A DNA stretch of 64,000 nt from Olivibacter sitiensis DSM 17696 (GTDB lineage Bacteria > Bacteroidota > Bacteroidia > Sphingobacteriales > Sphingobacteriaceae), in the NCBI RefSeq assembly GCF_000427965.1, contig NZ_ATZA01000024.1, positions 1-64,000 of the forward strand, in the 5' to 3' direction. The notes beneath the pieces were generated by a model. That model did not search any database. It saw nothing but the letters and a program-made list of their open reading frames with translations, and was not told where the DNA came from. The stretch's first letter is position 1. The number at the start of each line of letters is the position of its first letter. Position numbers and translations under genes: made by a program. Below are positions 42,710 through 51,193 of the stretch, piece by piece.

Positions 42710-44932
42710 TCAAAAAGTCGCGTTTAGAAACTCGGTTAGTATGAGCAATTGCTGCTCCAACAACCGGAGCTGATGCTGAAACTCATCGTAATGTCCTTCT
42801 TCCAAAGCCTCCCTTATTCCCGGCAGTGTTTTCACACCATAGCCGGTATAAAATCCGGGCGCATAGATGCTGTGCTTGTACCAAGGTCTCCGTGGCAAAC
42901 CCTGCTCCAACAACAGCGACTTTTCGGCTTGATACAACCTTCCGTTTTGTGCTGTCAGCTCTTTCTTACTACCCTGAAAAGCAGCAATTCTGGCGTTTAA
43001 CTTATCTGCCGCGACGGATAAGCTGTCCAATGCCGAAAATAGTGTATCAAGGGCTATCTGAGGCACTGGCGCCTTTAGTTTGGGTGTTGTGTACGTCTTT
43101 TTTGGATCTGCCGCTACTTCAAATATGCTTTTGTCCAATAATTGTTGATTGAGTTCCTGCTGCTGTTTCAGTTCTTTCGCTAGTGATTGTACCTCAACGG
43201 CATATTCCAATACGGCTTTATGTAAGCCTTCAAAGTCAAAGGGCAGCACTTCGGCCTGCGAAAGCCTCAAAACCGCTCTGCCGGCTGTCTGAGCCAAGGC
43301 TTTGCCATAAACGAAATCAGGATCCTTGAAACGTACATAATGATTATAATTATCATAAATACTGTGATAATCGCCTCCTGGACCTTCTCCCCCGAAGGAA
43401 AAATTGAGGCTAGGGATACCAAGATGCTGAAGAAATGCCGAATAATCCGAACCGGTACCCAGCGCTTGCAAAGCGTAATCCTTTTTGTCCAATAGTTTCT
43501 TCTGGGGGGCAACGGAATTGGTCGAAGTGATTTCCTGCGCTCTTTTCCTGTCGAACAAGCTGACTTCCTTTAAGGGATCCCGTACGTCCCTTGCTATTTC
43601 TGTCACCAAGCCGGTTAATGCGTGCGATCCCCCTGCACGGAAAAAGCCCCTGCTGTTGCCGTCGGTATTGATATAGGCCACTACTTTTTCCGAGAGCTCC
43701 TTTGCATGATCTTCTACCCACTCGGTAGATCCCAGCAACGATTGCTCTTCCCCATCCCAAGCGCAATACACGAGCGTACGGCGTGGCTTAAAACCCTTTC
43801 GCGCCAGTTCACCAATGGCTTTTGCTTCTTCCAACATGGCCGCCAAACCACTTACAGGGTCATCGGCTCCGTTTACCCAAGCATCGTGGTGATTGCCCCG
43901 CACTACCCATTCATCTGGATAGTCGCTTCCTTTCAGCGTAGCAATCACATTGTACGCAGGCACAATATCCCAGCTATGCTTTACCTTCAAGTGCACTTTG
44001 ACATCCCCATTCCCTCCCACATGATAGGTAATGGGCAATGCACCACGCCATGCAGGAGGAGCTACAGGCCCCTTGAGTGCCGTAAGTAATGGCAAAGCAT
44101 CGTGGTAGCTAATAGGCAGTACGGGGATTTTCAAAATCGTAGGCGCCTCTTCCCTTTCCAGTCTTTCTGCTTTCTCGGTGGCACCGCGATTAGGAGTCAG
44201 GGGATCTCCCGGATAGATAACCATGTCCATGACCGACCCGCGCTGCACGGTATGCTCATTCTTATAGGGACCTTGCGGATATCCTTCGCCCTGAAAATAG
44301 CCATCTTCTTTGGGGTCAGAATAGATAAGACAACCAACTGCCCCATGCTCATAGGCTACCTTGGGTTTTATTCCTCGCCAGCTATTGCCGTACTTGGCAA
44401 TGACGATCTTTCCTTTGACGCTGATGCCCTGACGGTCCAGCTCCTCATAATCTGCAGGAAGTCCATAATTGACAAACACCAACGGAGCCGTCACATCACC
44501 ATCGGCTCCCCATGCATTATAAGTGGGCAATTGTCCCTCTTGAGTAGAATAGCTGTCTCCCTCCACCACCTGCTCCTTGAGCAAGGCCGTGAAAGGAGTG
44601 GGTGATAGCAGCTGCAGCTCGCGTTCCACCGGCGTGGGAAAAAGTACGTGATATGTTTCCAGCTTGGCCTGCCAACCATATTGCTTGAACCAAGCCAAGA
44701 TGAGTTCCGCCACCTCTTTCCCTCGTGCAGAGCCCAAATGGTGCGGCCTATCGGCAAGCAGCTTCACCTGCTCCCGAATACTCTCGGAAGATAATAGGGC
44801 ATCGAACTGCTGCTCCAGCGCTTGCTGATCAGCACTAGGCTTTTCCTGGGCATAAATCACATGGCCTAGGCTCTGTAAGGAAAAAAACAACCCCATTGCC
44901 CCGGCACCTATACGATGTTTCATATTTACCAT
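42710..44932 (-). CDS. M28-family metallopeptidase, glutamate carboxypeptidase II-like
   Basis: 740 residues with a signal peptide (ending near IYAQ). It has the three-part layout of glutamate carboxypeptidase II/PSMA proteins. A PA (protease-associated) domain lies at about residues 130-300. The M28 peptidase core follows: zinc ligands in RGNHHDAWVNGADDPVSG, catalytic acids in CAWDGEEQSLLGSTEWVED, INTDGNSRG, and the last His in DYHSIYDNYNHY. A TfR-like dimerisation domain is at the C-terminus. It cleaves C-terminal acidic or other residues from periplasmic peptides. It begins 4 bases after the stop of the TlpA/DUF4369 gene, so both are probably cotranscribed. Confidence 0.92.
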   Translation of the reverse strand: MVNMKHRIGAGAMGLFFSLQSLGHVIYAQEKPSADQQALEQQFDALLSSESIREQVKLLADRPHHLGSARGKEVAELILAWFKQYGWQAKLETYHVLFPTPVERELQLLSPTPFTALLKEQVVEGDSYSTQEGQLPTYNAWGADGDVTAPLVFVNYGLPADYEELDRQGISVKGKIVIAKYGNSWRGIKPKVAYEHGAVGCLIYSDPKEDGYFQGEGYPQGPYKNEHTVQRGSVMDMVIYPGDPLTPNRGATEKAERLEREEAPTILKIPVLPISYHDALPLLTALKGPVAPPAWRGALPITYHVGGNGDVKVHLKVKHSWDIVPAYNVIATLKGSDYPDEWVVRGNHHDAWVNGADDPVSGLAAMLEEAKAIGELARKGFKPRRTLVYCAWDGEEQSLLGSTEWVEDHAKELSEKVVAYINTDGNSRGFFRAGGSHALTGLVTEIARDVRDPLKEVSLFDRKRAQEITSTNSVAPQKKLLDKKDYALQALGTGSDYSAFLQHLGIPSLNFSFGGEGPGGDYHSIYDNYNHYVRFKDPDFVYGKALAQTAGRAVLRLSQAEVLPFDFEGLHKAVLEYAVEVQSLAKELKQQQELNQQLLDKSIFEVAADPKKTYTTPKLKAPVPQIALDTLFSALDSLSVAADKLNARIAAFQGSKKELTAQNGRLYQAEKSLLLEQGLPRRPWYKHSIYAPGFYTGYGVKTLPGIREALEEGHYDEFQHQLRLLEQQLLILTEFLNATF

Positions 44933-44936
44933 CTGG

Positions 44937-45953
44937 TTATTTCTTAACCACTAAGTTATCTTTTTTATCCAACAATTCACCCAACTTATCGTGCAGTTCC
45001 TCGCCACGCAAATTTTTGGCTACGATAGTGCCATCGGGTGCTATCAGCAAGTTGGCAGGGATAGCACGTACGCCATACAGCTTGGCCGGTGCGCTATCCC
45101 AGAAAGTCAAATCTGTCAGCTGTACCCAATCCAGGTGGTCGTCTGCAATGGCTTTTTCCCAAGCATCCTTCTTTTTGTCTAAGCTAAAGCCTACCACACT
45201 AAAACCTTTGTCCTTATATTTTTGGAATGCGGATACCACATTGGGATTTTCCTTGCGGCACGGCGGACACCAAGCGGCCCAAAAATCCAATAACACATAG
45301 CCCTTACCCAATTGCTCACTGAAAGACACCGTTTCGCCATACTGATTGCGCGACTGAAAATCCGGTGCTTTCTTGCCTATCGCTACTGACTGCAGCACGC
45401 CTACCAAATCCTTTAATACCTTCACGTACTCCGTTCCCTGCAGGGAAGGCGATAGTTTGGTCACATAGCTTTCTATTTCTTCCGGAGAAAGGCGGTAGGA
45501 ATAGTTGCGATAAAGAATGTAGGCGGTAGCGATGGATGAAGGATATTTATCCACAAAGCTGGCAATATCTACTTCCCTTTGCTTGCTGTACTCAGCAAAG
45601 ACATCCTGCGAGAACGATCCTTCTGCCAAGGTATTCCGATAACGGGCGGACGTGTCCAATTGCACGTTCACTGGACTGTCTTCCAGAAAGAGAAAGTAGG
45701 GACTTTTCTGTTCTTCCAAGGTCAGTCCATATAGTTCGGGGAGCTTCACCGGAGTGGAAAAGCTAAAATTACCGTTAACGATCGTCACTGAATCTATCGT
45801 AAAGAACATCTTGTTCCTAAACTCCTGTAGATAGATCTTGCCGTCTTTCACATCTTTGACGGTTCCGGAAAGTTGTAGATTCGCTTGCTGGGCATTTACC
45901 GCAACTATGCTCGATAGCCATATAAATGCCAATAGATTGAATTTTCTTTTCAT
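44937..45953 (-). CDS. DUF4369/TlpA-family disulfide oxidoreductase
   Basis: 338 residues with a signal peptide (cleaved near VNAQ). The N-terminal ~110 residues form the beta-rich DUF4369 domain (LQLSGTVKDVKDGKIYLQEF), a helical linker follows, and the C-terminal thioredoxin domain has C-P-P-C in WAAWCPPCRKENPNVV and a cis-Pro in VRAIPANLLIAPDG. Such two-domain proteins are a Bacteroidota speciality and act as periplasmic thiol reductases. A -7 box (TATTTTTG on the minus strand, 46022-46015) lies about 60 bases upstream, and the M28 peptidase is next in the operon. Confidence 0.9.
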   Translation of the reverse strand: MKRKFNLLAFIWLSSIVAVNAQQANLQLSGTVKDVKDGKIYLQEFRNKMFFTIDSVTIVNGNFSFSTPVKLPELYGLTLEEQKSPYFLFLEDSPVNVQLDTSARYRNTLAEGSFSQDVFAEYSKQREVDIASFVDKYPSSIATAYILYRNYSYRLSPEEIESYVTKLSPSLQGTEYVKVLKDLVGVLQSVAIGKKAPDFQSRNQYGETVSFSEQLGKGYVLLDFWAAWCPPCRKENPNVVSAFQKYKDKGFSVVGFSLDKKKDAWEKAIADDHLDWVQLTDLTFWDSAPAKLYGVRAIPANLLIAPDGTIVAKNLRGEELHDKLGELLDKKDNLVVKK

Positions 45954-46377
45954 AATGTCCTATTTGCTACGTTGTTCACTTTGGGCTATTAAAATCTTTT
46001 TGCCTTTGAACGCACAAAAATACAATATTTAATCCACCTGTTAAATAGATTTTTTAGAGTACATGGCAAAAAATGAAGAACAGTTCCGTCGTACCCGTTG
46101 AAACATTAAGAAGATTAAATCCTTTTTCTTAATTTATCTTAATTCCTTAATGGTTTTTATTGAAGAAATGAAGCAATTTTTTTCAAGCACTAAAACTTGT
46201 TTTAAAAAAAACAAATCCCTGAATGAGAAATATTTCCATTTTCGCAAATCGAAACAAAGCATGCCTCTCCTTAGGCTAAATTGCGGGTTTTGAAAAACGG
46301 AGCGGATGGCTTCACGTATGTATGTATCCAATAGGACGAAGTGCAGAAAACAGCCTAGTTTTCAGGACCTGATACGG
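45954..46377. other. AT-rich intergenic region without a recognisable gene
   Basis: 424 bases. A candidate -7 box for the DUF4369/TlpA gene is at 46015-46022. The only open stretch (46134-46331, minus, 65 codons) has a phenylalanine/lysine-rich translation typical of AT-rich non-coding DNA. No tRNA, hairpin terminator or repeat was identified. Confidence 0.5.
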
Positions 46378-47070
46378 TCAAAAATTGATACCAAACAATA
46401 TGGAACCATCTTGCAGGGATTCCAACTCAGCCTGATCTAAATCCCATAGCAACAAACTGTCGCCGCTACGCAGCAAGCGTCCTTCTATTTCAAAACTTCC
46501 TTGTAGTATATATGCAAAAAAAGACGATTTTCCCTGCGCCATATACAATGTGTCTTCCTTTCGCCCCTCCAATATGCCGATGTACAATGAAACAAGCGGA
46601 CTACTTCCGTCCAAGGCCACCAAACGATCTTTCTCCTCATTTATACCCAATCTAGCAATGCGGATTCCGGAAGACAAACCCTTATCTATCCTGCACGAAA
46701 ACTGAACGAAGGAAGTCGGATGTTCCTGATATGGATTCCTGATCAGCAGATCTGCCTTATCCGCGCCGTGGTCATAAATAAGTATTTCACCTACATCTAT
46801 CATTTTGGCTCCGTTATCGGCCAAAAGTATTTCCCCACCTATAGGCAGTAGATAGGTTTGTGCCCACTCGGGGATGTCCAATAAAATATCCCTCCCAGCT
46901 TCCAATATCACGGCATTGGCCTGCAGCAATCTTCCCTGTTCAGCTGCAAGGCTATCGTAAAACGTACTGTACATCTCACTTGAATCACTCTTGTAACGCA
47001 TTCTTCTTTCCGCCAAATAGATATTTCCTTGCAGCATATTTACGGTTTTCATCTCCTGTGTTTTTAACAT
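46378..47070 (-). CDS. Cupin-like protein of unknown function
   Basis: 230 residues, no signal peptide. The pattern of short strands and turns (WAQTYLLPIGGEILLADNGAKMIDVGEILIYD, then SFFAYILQGSFEIEGRLLRSGDSLLLWDLDQAELESL) reads like the two halves of a pirin/YhhW-type bicupin. The metal-binding His cluster of active pirins is not evident, so I do not assign an activity. Its start overlaps the stop of the 163-residue gene by 7 bases, which points to translational coupling in a three-gene operon headed by the dioxygenase-like gene. Confidence 0.6.
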   Translation of the reverse strand: MLKTQEMKTVNMLQGNIYLAERRMRYKSDSSEMYSTFYDSLAAEQGRLLQANAVILEAGRDILLDIPEWAQTYLLPIGGEILLADNGAKMIDVGEILIYDHGADKADLLIRNPYQEHPTSFVQFSCRIDKGLSSGIRIARLGINEEKDRLVALDGSSPLVSLYIGILEGRKEDTLYMAQGKSSFFAYILQGSFEIEGRLLRSGDSLLLWDLDQAELESLQDGSILFGINF

Positions 47071-47555
47071 TCTTTCACTGAATGAATATTTACATAAGGT
47101 CTTAACTCAAAAAGGTGCGTCAAGCAATTTTCGTCTCCTAGCGGTTGTAGCAGCAAATAGTTGCTTATGGTATCCAGCCAAAGCAAGGGATCCGTAAAAA
47201 AAGACACCGCTATGCGAAAAGTGCTTTGCTTGCTCCTATGGGCATCAATGATCTCAAATTGATACTGACTGAAGCGAAGAAAATATTTGCCTACGTTATT
47301 GACTACATCGGGCACTCTCCCGTTCAGTTGTTGCAAATAGCCATTGATCGCCCCGCTTACCAAAAAAGGCAATTTCTCTGCTCCATTTACGGCCAACAAC
47401 AGATCTGAATACCGATCCCATTTCCCTTCCGTATCAAAATACTGTACTTGCATGTGATATTCCTCATATGCCGCATCGTACAGCAGTCGTTCCCATCTAC
47501 CTTTCGAAGAGTTGTCTATGAGCTTGCGGTAGCATAAGACCAATTCCCTAGCCAT
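47064..47555 (-). CDS. Hypothetical cytoplasmic protein (163 aa)
   Basis: 163 residues, no signal peptide or membrane segment, mixed helices and strands (YEEYHMQVQYFDTEGKWDRYSDLLLAVNGAEKLPFLVSGAINGYLQQL is split here by several short turns). I do not recognise a family. It lies 3 bases after the dioxygenase-like gene and overlaps the cupin-like gene by 7 bases. Retention in this tight arrangement argues that it is a real gene. Confidence 0.6.
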   Translation of the reverse strand: MARELVLCYRKLIDNSSKGRWERLLYDAAYEEYHMQVQYFDTEGKWDRYSDLLLAVNGAEKLPFLVSGAINGYLQQLNGRVPDVVNNVGKYFLRFSQYQFEIIDAHRSKQSTFRIAVSFFTDPLLWLDTISNYLLLQPLGDENCLTHLFELRPYVNIHSVKEC

Positions 47556-47558
47556 TAC

Positions 47559-48281
47559 TTAAACGCTTACCCTGATAGTTATCGACATCTCAAAACCCGC
47601 CGCCAAACTTCCTGTTACCGTAGACATTTCCTTGGCTACCGAATCACTGAATACGCTATCATATGCGTTGTAGGTATATCTCGACATCCCCTTGGTGTAG
47701 CCATAGGCAGAACCAGTAGTATTTACCGTCGTAGACAGGCTATCCTGAAAAGCGATTTGGGTTACCAATAGGGACCGGCCAGCAGAATTGTAAATATGTA
47801 CATGGATATGCGTGGCCCTACCCTGATACCATCCCGGAAATATGGTTTGAAACGTCACCAGACCGTTGCTGTCCGTTACCTGTCTACCACGAAACCAATG
47901 GACGCTCTGGTAATTGGTAGACTGCATCTGAGTTCCTCCGTATTCGGAATAATCGCCATTTACGTCACAATGCCATACATCAACAACGGCGCCCTCCAAT
48001 GCTGCGCAATTATTGTTTGCATTTACGACGGTGATTTTTGCGTTCATATTCGCCCCTACGCCATCTCCTTTTCGAATATCGCTGCGCACATAGGATGCTG
48101 GGTTTTTCGTAGGAAACGGTCCTTCTGTCTCACTGGGGCTCACCACACAGCTACCATCGGCTACGACTTCTTTGCCGCCATCAACAGCATCGGTCGATTC
48201 TTCCTTAGCACAAGACTGGGTTGTCAAGGGCGCTGCCAAGGCAAACATCGATAGCGATTTTAAAAACCTCTTCCGTTCCAT
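47559..48281 (-). CDS. Intradiol ring-cleavage dioxygenase-like lipoprotein
   Basis: 240 residues with a signal ending at a Cys (PLTTQSCAKEE, C24), so it is probably a lipoprotein. The rest is the beta-sandwich of intradiol dioxygenases: CVVSPSETEGPFPTKNPA, VVDVWHCDVNGDYSEYGG and WYQGRATHIHVHIY. The Tyr of GDYSEY, the Tyr of WYQG and the two His of HIHVH fit the non-heme iron ligands (2 Tyr, 2 His). True catechol dioxygenases are cytoplasmic and carry a helical dimerisation domain, absent here. Exported relatives may cleave or bind catechol-type compounds outside the cytoplasm. The substrate is unknown. Confidence 0.85.
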   Translation of the reverse strand: MERKRFLKSLSMFALAAPLTTQSCAKEESTDAVDGGKEVVADGSCVVSPSETEGPFPTKNPASYVRSDIRKGDGVGANMNAKITVVNANNNCAALEGAVVDVWHCDVNGDYSEYGGTQMQSTNYQSVHWFRGRQVTDSNGLVTFQTIFPGWYQGRATHIHVHIYNSAGRSLLVTQIAFQDSLSTTVNTTGSAYGYTKGMSRYTYNAYDSVFSDSVAKEMSTVTGSLAAGFEMSITIRVSV

Positions 48282-48373
48282 AATTCATCTTTTTGTAATA
48301 GTTCAGTTTAGTCCATACAAAGTAAATTAACGGAAGTGTCAAATATATTCAACAGAAGTTAAATCCTGTTAAA

Positions 48374-48847
48374 TCACTCAACACCTGTCCTTTTCCACAA
48401 TTCCAGCAAAAACTCTCTTTGCTGTTCATTGATCATCTTCAAGGCATCGTCCAAGCTAAACCACTCTGCCCTATCAATCTCGGGAAAACTTTTTTGCAAA
48501 CCCGATCTTGGAGGCCATTCCAACGTGAAGGTATTGCAGATTATCTTCTCAGCATCCAAATCTCCTTCAACGGCCCAGCAATGCACCGTTTTACCGCCTT
48601 TCTGCTTGACAGGCAGCAAGGAGTAAAATGGTTTTTTGGGCTTATAACCTGTTTCTTCCTCAAACTCCCTAATGGCTGTTGCCAAAAGTTCTTCCTCCTC
48701 GTTGGGCTCTCCTTTGGGGATGGTCCACCAGCCCGCATCCTTTCTGGCAAAATAGGGCCCACCGGGGTGTACCAGAAAAAACTCCAACACGCCATCATTA
48801 GGTGAGTGTCTATAAAGCAATATACCTGCACTTAATTTCATAATCAA
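48374..48847 (-). CDS. NUDIX hydrolase
   Basis: 157 residues. The Nudix box is complete: G, five residues, E, seven residues, REFEEETGY (from PKGEPNEEEELLATAIREF onward). N-terminal SAGILLYR and FFLVHPGGP are typical of the YfcD/Ap4A-hydrolase-like subgroup of small NUDIX proteins; the WAVEGDLD strand follows. It hydrolyses a nucleoside diphosphate linked to another group; the exact substrate is not readable. The Met at residue 3 (48841) is an equally good start. Confidence 0.9.
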   Translation of the reverse strand: MIMKLSAGILLYRHSPNDGVLEFFLVHPGGPYFARKDAGWWTIPKGEPNEEEELLATAIREFEEETGYKPKKPFYSLLPVKQKGGKTVHCWAVEGDLDAEKIICNTFTLEWPPRSGLQKSFPEIDRAEWFSLDDALKMINEQQREFLLELWKRTGVE

Positions 48848-48927
48848 TTGGCAATTTAGTCATTTTATTTCCCCCACCTTACGAAAACCGATCATGAAAT
48901 CAATACCTTTACGACACGATTGCCATT

Positions 48928-49701
48928 ATGAACTTAGCCATACTATCAATGAAAAGAACAAAACAACTGTTATTGAGTCTTGTCATGACTGCCATTACCT
49001 ATACAACTTGCGCGCAGAAAAGGGACCAAATATTGGTATTCAGCAAGACTGCCGGATTTCGGCATCAGTCCATTGAAAAAGGAATACAGACCATTCGAGA
49101 GCTTGGGCAAAAGAATGACTTTGAGGTCATTGCCTCGGAAGATGCAAAATTGTTCACAGACGACAAGCTGAAGAAATTCAAGGCCATATTGTTTCTTAAC
49201 ACCACGGGCGATCTATTCAATGAGCAACAGAAATCGGCATTTCAGTCCTATATCAGGCAAGGAGGTGGCTTTATGGGCATCCACGCCGCTACGGATACGG
49301 AGTTCAACTGGCCGTGGTACAATCAATTGGTGGGAGCCTATTTTGTGAACCATCCCGAGGTTCAAGAGGCAAAGCTCATAAAGACGGATGCTGCTCATCC
49401 CGCTACTGAGCACCTCCATCAGGTGTGGATGCACACAGACGAGTGGTACAACTTTAAATCCATCTACCCCGAAATTCACCCTTTACTTCTACTGGACGAA
49501 ACCAGCTATTCAGGCGGCAACAACGGCAAGGAGCATCCCATCACCTGGTATCACGACTTTGATGGAGGCCGCTCATTCTATACAGGCCTAGGGCATACAG
49601 ATGAAAGTTATGATGAAAACGCATTCCAGCAACTGCTCTTGGGAGGCATCAACTATGCCATGGGCAGAAAAGGGCCCCGCTTCGGCGTGGCTCCTCAATA
49701 G
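48928..49701 (+). CDS. ThuA-domain protein
   Basis: 257 residues with a signal peptide (MKRTKQLLLSLVMTAITYTTCAQ; the Met at residue 8, 48949, is the more natural start). The ThuA-like (class I amidotransferase-like) fold has ILVFSKTAGFRHQSI, GIQTIRELGQ, FLNTTGDLFNEQQKSAFQSYIRQGGGFMGIHAATDTEF and HPITWYHDFDGGRSFYTGLGHTDESY, which is the family pattern. ThuA proteins are linked to sugar or sugar-derivative use; an exported one probably acts on an extracellular sugar compound. A -7-like TACCTTTA is at 48904-48911. The end overlaps the stop of apt, encoded on the other strand. Confidence 0.9.
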   Translation: MNLAILSMKRTKQLLLSLVMTAITYTTCAQKRDQILVFSKTAGFRHQSIEKGIQTIRELGQKNDFEVIASEDAKLFTDDKLKKFKAILFLNTTGDLFNEQQKSAFQSYIRQGGGFMGIHAATDTEFNWPWYNQLVGAYFVNHPEVQEAKLIKTDAAHPATEHLHQVWMHTDEWYNFKSIYPEIHPLLLLDETSYSGGNNGKEHPITWYHDFDGGRSFYTGLGHTDESYDENAFQQLLLGGINYAMGRKGPRFGVAPQ

Positions 49702-50225
49702 GAAACCAATGACACCACTTCCTCAGAAAAGGATTTGAGACGCGACCTACCATTAAGGAAGTCCAGGCTGATCAAGAAGGAATAGCCCACAACCTCACCC
49801 CCAAGCGACTTGATGAGGTTGCTGGTGGCAACTACTGTCCCTCCCGTAGCCAGCAAATCATCGTGCACTAGCACTTTCGTACCGGGAGCCAAGGCATCTT
49901 CGTGCACTTCTATAGTTGCCGACCCATATTCCAAGTCGTAAGAATGACTAACGGTTTTATAAGGTAATTTACCTTGTTTTCGGATTGGTATAAAAGGAAT
50001 GTCGAGCTTATTGGCAAGCATCATCCCAAACAAAAAGCCCCTGCTCTCTATTCCTGCAACTGCCTCTATTTCGAAAGGACTTAAACGCTCCACAAAAGTC
50101 TCGACCACCTCCCTGCACAATACGGAATCTTTCAATATGGGCGTAATGTCCTTGAAAACAATACCCGGCTTGGGAAAATCCAACACATCACGGATTACCG
50201 CCTTTAGTTTATCTTCAATCTTCAT
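49695..50225 (-). CDS. apt: Adenine phosphoribosyltransferase
   Basis: 176 residues. The PRPP-binding loop is VLVHDDLLATGGTVVAT, the family block is FPKPGIVFKDITPILKD, and the substrate loop has GIESRGFLFGMMLANKL. It converts adenine and PRPP to AMP (purine salvage). Its start overlaps the stop of the ComEA-like gene by 11 bases. Confidence 0.95.
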   Translation of the reverse strand: MKIEDKLKAVIRDVLDFPKPGIVFKDITPILKDSVLCREVVETFVERLSPFEIEAVAGIESRGFLFGMMLANKLDIPFIPIRKQGKLPYKTVSHSYDLEYGSATIEVHEDALAPGTKVLVHDDLLATGGTVVATSNLIKSLGGEVVGYSFLISLDFLNGRSRLKSFSEEVVSLVSY

Positions 50226-51165
50226 TTATATGGATATAAGGTGCAATTTTACGTAAAAAATCCTCATCAAAAACCGCAATCTTCAATAAATCGGCTATAG
50301 ATTTATAACTGCCATGCTGCTTTCTATATTGAACGATCAACTGGGCCTGTTTATTGGATATATATGGATGGGCACGCAATATAGCATAATCGGCCTTGTT
50401 GATTTCAATTTTTGAAATCACCGCTTTATCGACATGCAATGAAGGCAAGAGGGGCATCAATCGCAGTGAGTCCATCCCATAAACTTCCAGCAACTGTTCG
50501 ACGGAATGGTAACCACCCAGCAGTTCCCTATACCGCACTATACGCGAGGCAAACACAGGACCTATTCCTTTTAGTCCGGTCCACTGTACGGAATCAGCCT
50601 TATTGATATCTATACTTTTGATAGCGTCGGCAGGTTTGTTATACGCACTATTTCCTGTATCATCGGTTACCTTCCGTTGTTCAAAAGTAGCCTGTTTACG
50701 CGACTCTTTATGTTTATCCACATCTTCCTGAATACGAACATAGGGCTCAAGCCTGGCATAATCTTGATCGCTGATCGTATAAATACGCTTCAAATCGATT
50801 GCTTTTCGAAACTTACCACCTTTAGCAACGTAATTCTGTATATTGCGAATCTGCCCTTCATGAAGCCCCAGTCGTTTACCTTGTTCCAAGCTCAACTTGT
50901 TCGGGTTAAAAGGAAAATAGACCACCTCCGTTTGCTGTACCTTTTCTCCCTTGCCTTGATCAGTGCCCGATACCGCGTCATATTGCTGTGGTAAAGGAAC
51001 AATTTCGACATTAAATGGAACAATTTGATTATTGCCAACATAAAGTCCATGCAAAAATGGTATAAAAAGAATGGCGGCAATTATGCAAAGTAAAATGACA
51101 ATGCCGTTCCGTTCCCGCTTATTAAAGCCAAAATATTTTTGCAACCAGTGCATAGTAAAAATCAA
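50215..51165 (-). CDS. Helix-hairpin-helix protein, ComEA/GspK-like, membrane anchored
   Basis: 316 residues. One N-terminal membrane segment (IVILLCIIAAILFIPFLHGL) is followed by several helix-hairpin-helix units: LGLHEGQIRNIQNYVAKGG, an IDINKADSVQWTGLKGIGPVFASRIVRYRELLGGY unit given here only in part as INKADSVQWTGLKGIG, and IEINKADYAILRAHPYISN. The repeated I-x-I-N-K-A-D pattern is that of ComEA-type proteins, which bind DNA during uptake; in Bacteroidota long versions like this are common and their role is not settled. The Met at residue 5 (51153) is an alternative start. Confidence 0.85.
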   Translation of the reverse strand: MIFTMHWLQKYFGFNKRERNGIVILLCIIAAILFIPFLHGLYVGNNQIVPFNVEIVPLPQQYDAVSGTDQGKGEKVQQTEVVYFPFNPNKLSLEQGKRLGLHEGQIRNIQNYVAKGGKFRKAIDLKRIYTISDQDYARLEPYVRIQEDVDKHKESRKQATFEQRKVTDDTGNSAYNKPADAIKSIDINKADSVQWTGLKGIGPVFASRIVRYRELLGGYHSVEQLLEVYGMDSLRLMPLLPSLHVDKAVISKIEINKADYAILRAHPYISNKQAQLIVQYRKQHGSYKSIADLLKIAVFDEDFLRKIAPYIHINED

Positions 51166-51193
51166 AAGTCAACAAAAACCAAGCGTCCATTTG

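Noticed and set aside
46134-46331. 65-codon open frame upstream of the DUF4369/TlpA gene.
   Set aside because: Phe/Lys-rich translation typical of AT-rich non-coding DNA, and no neighbouring gene supports it.
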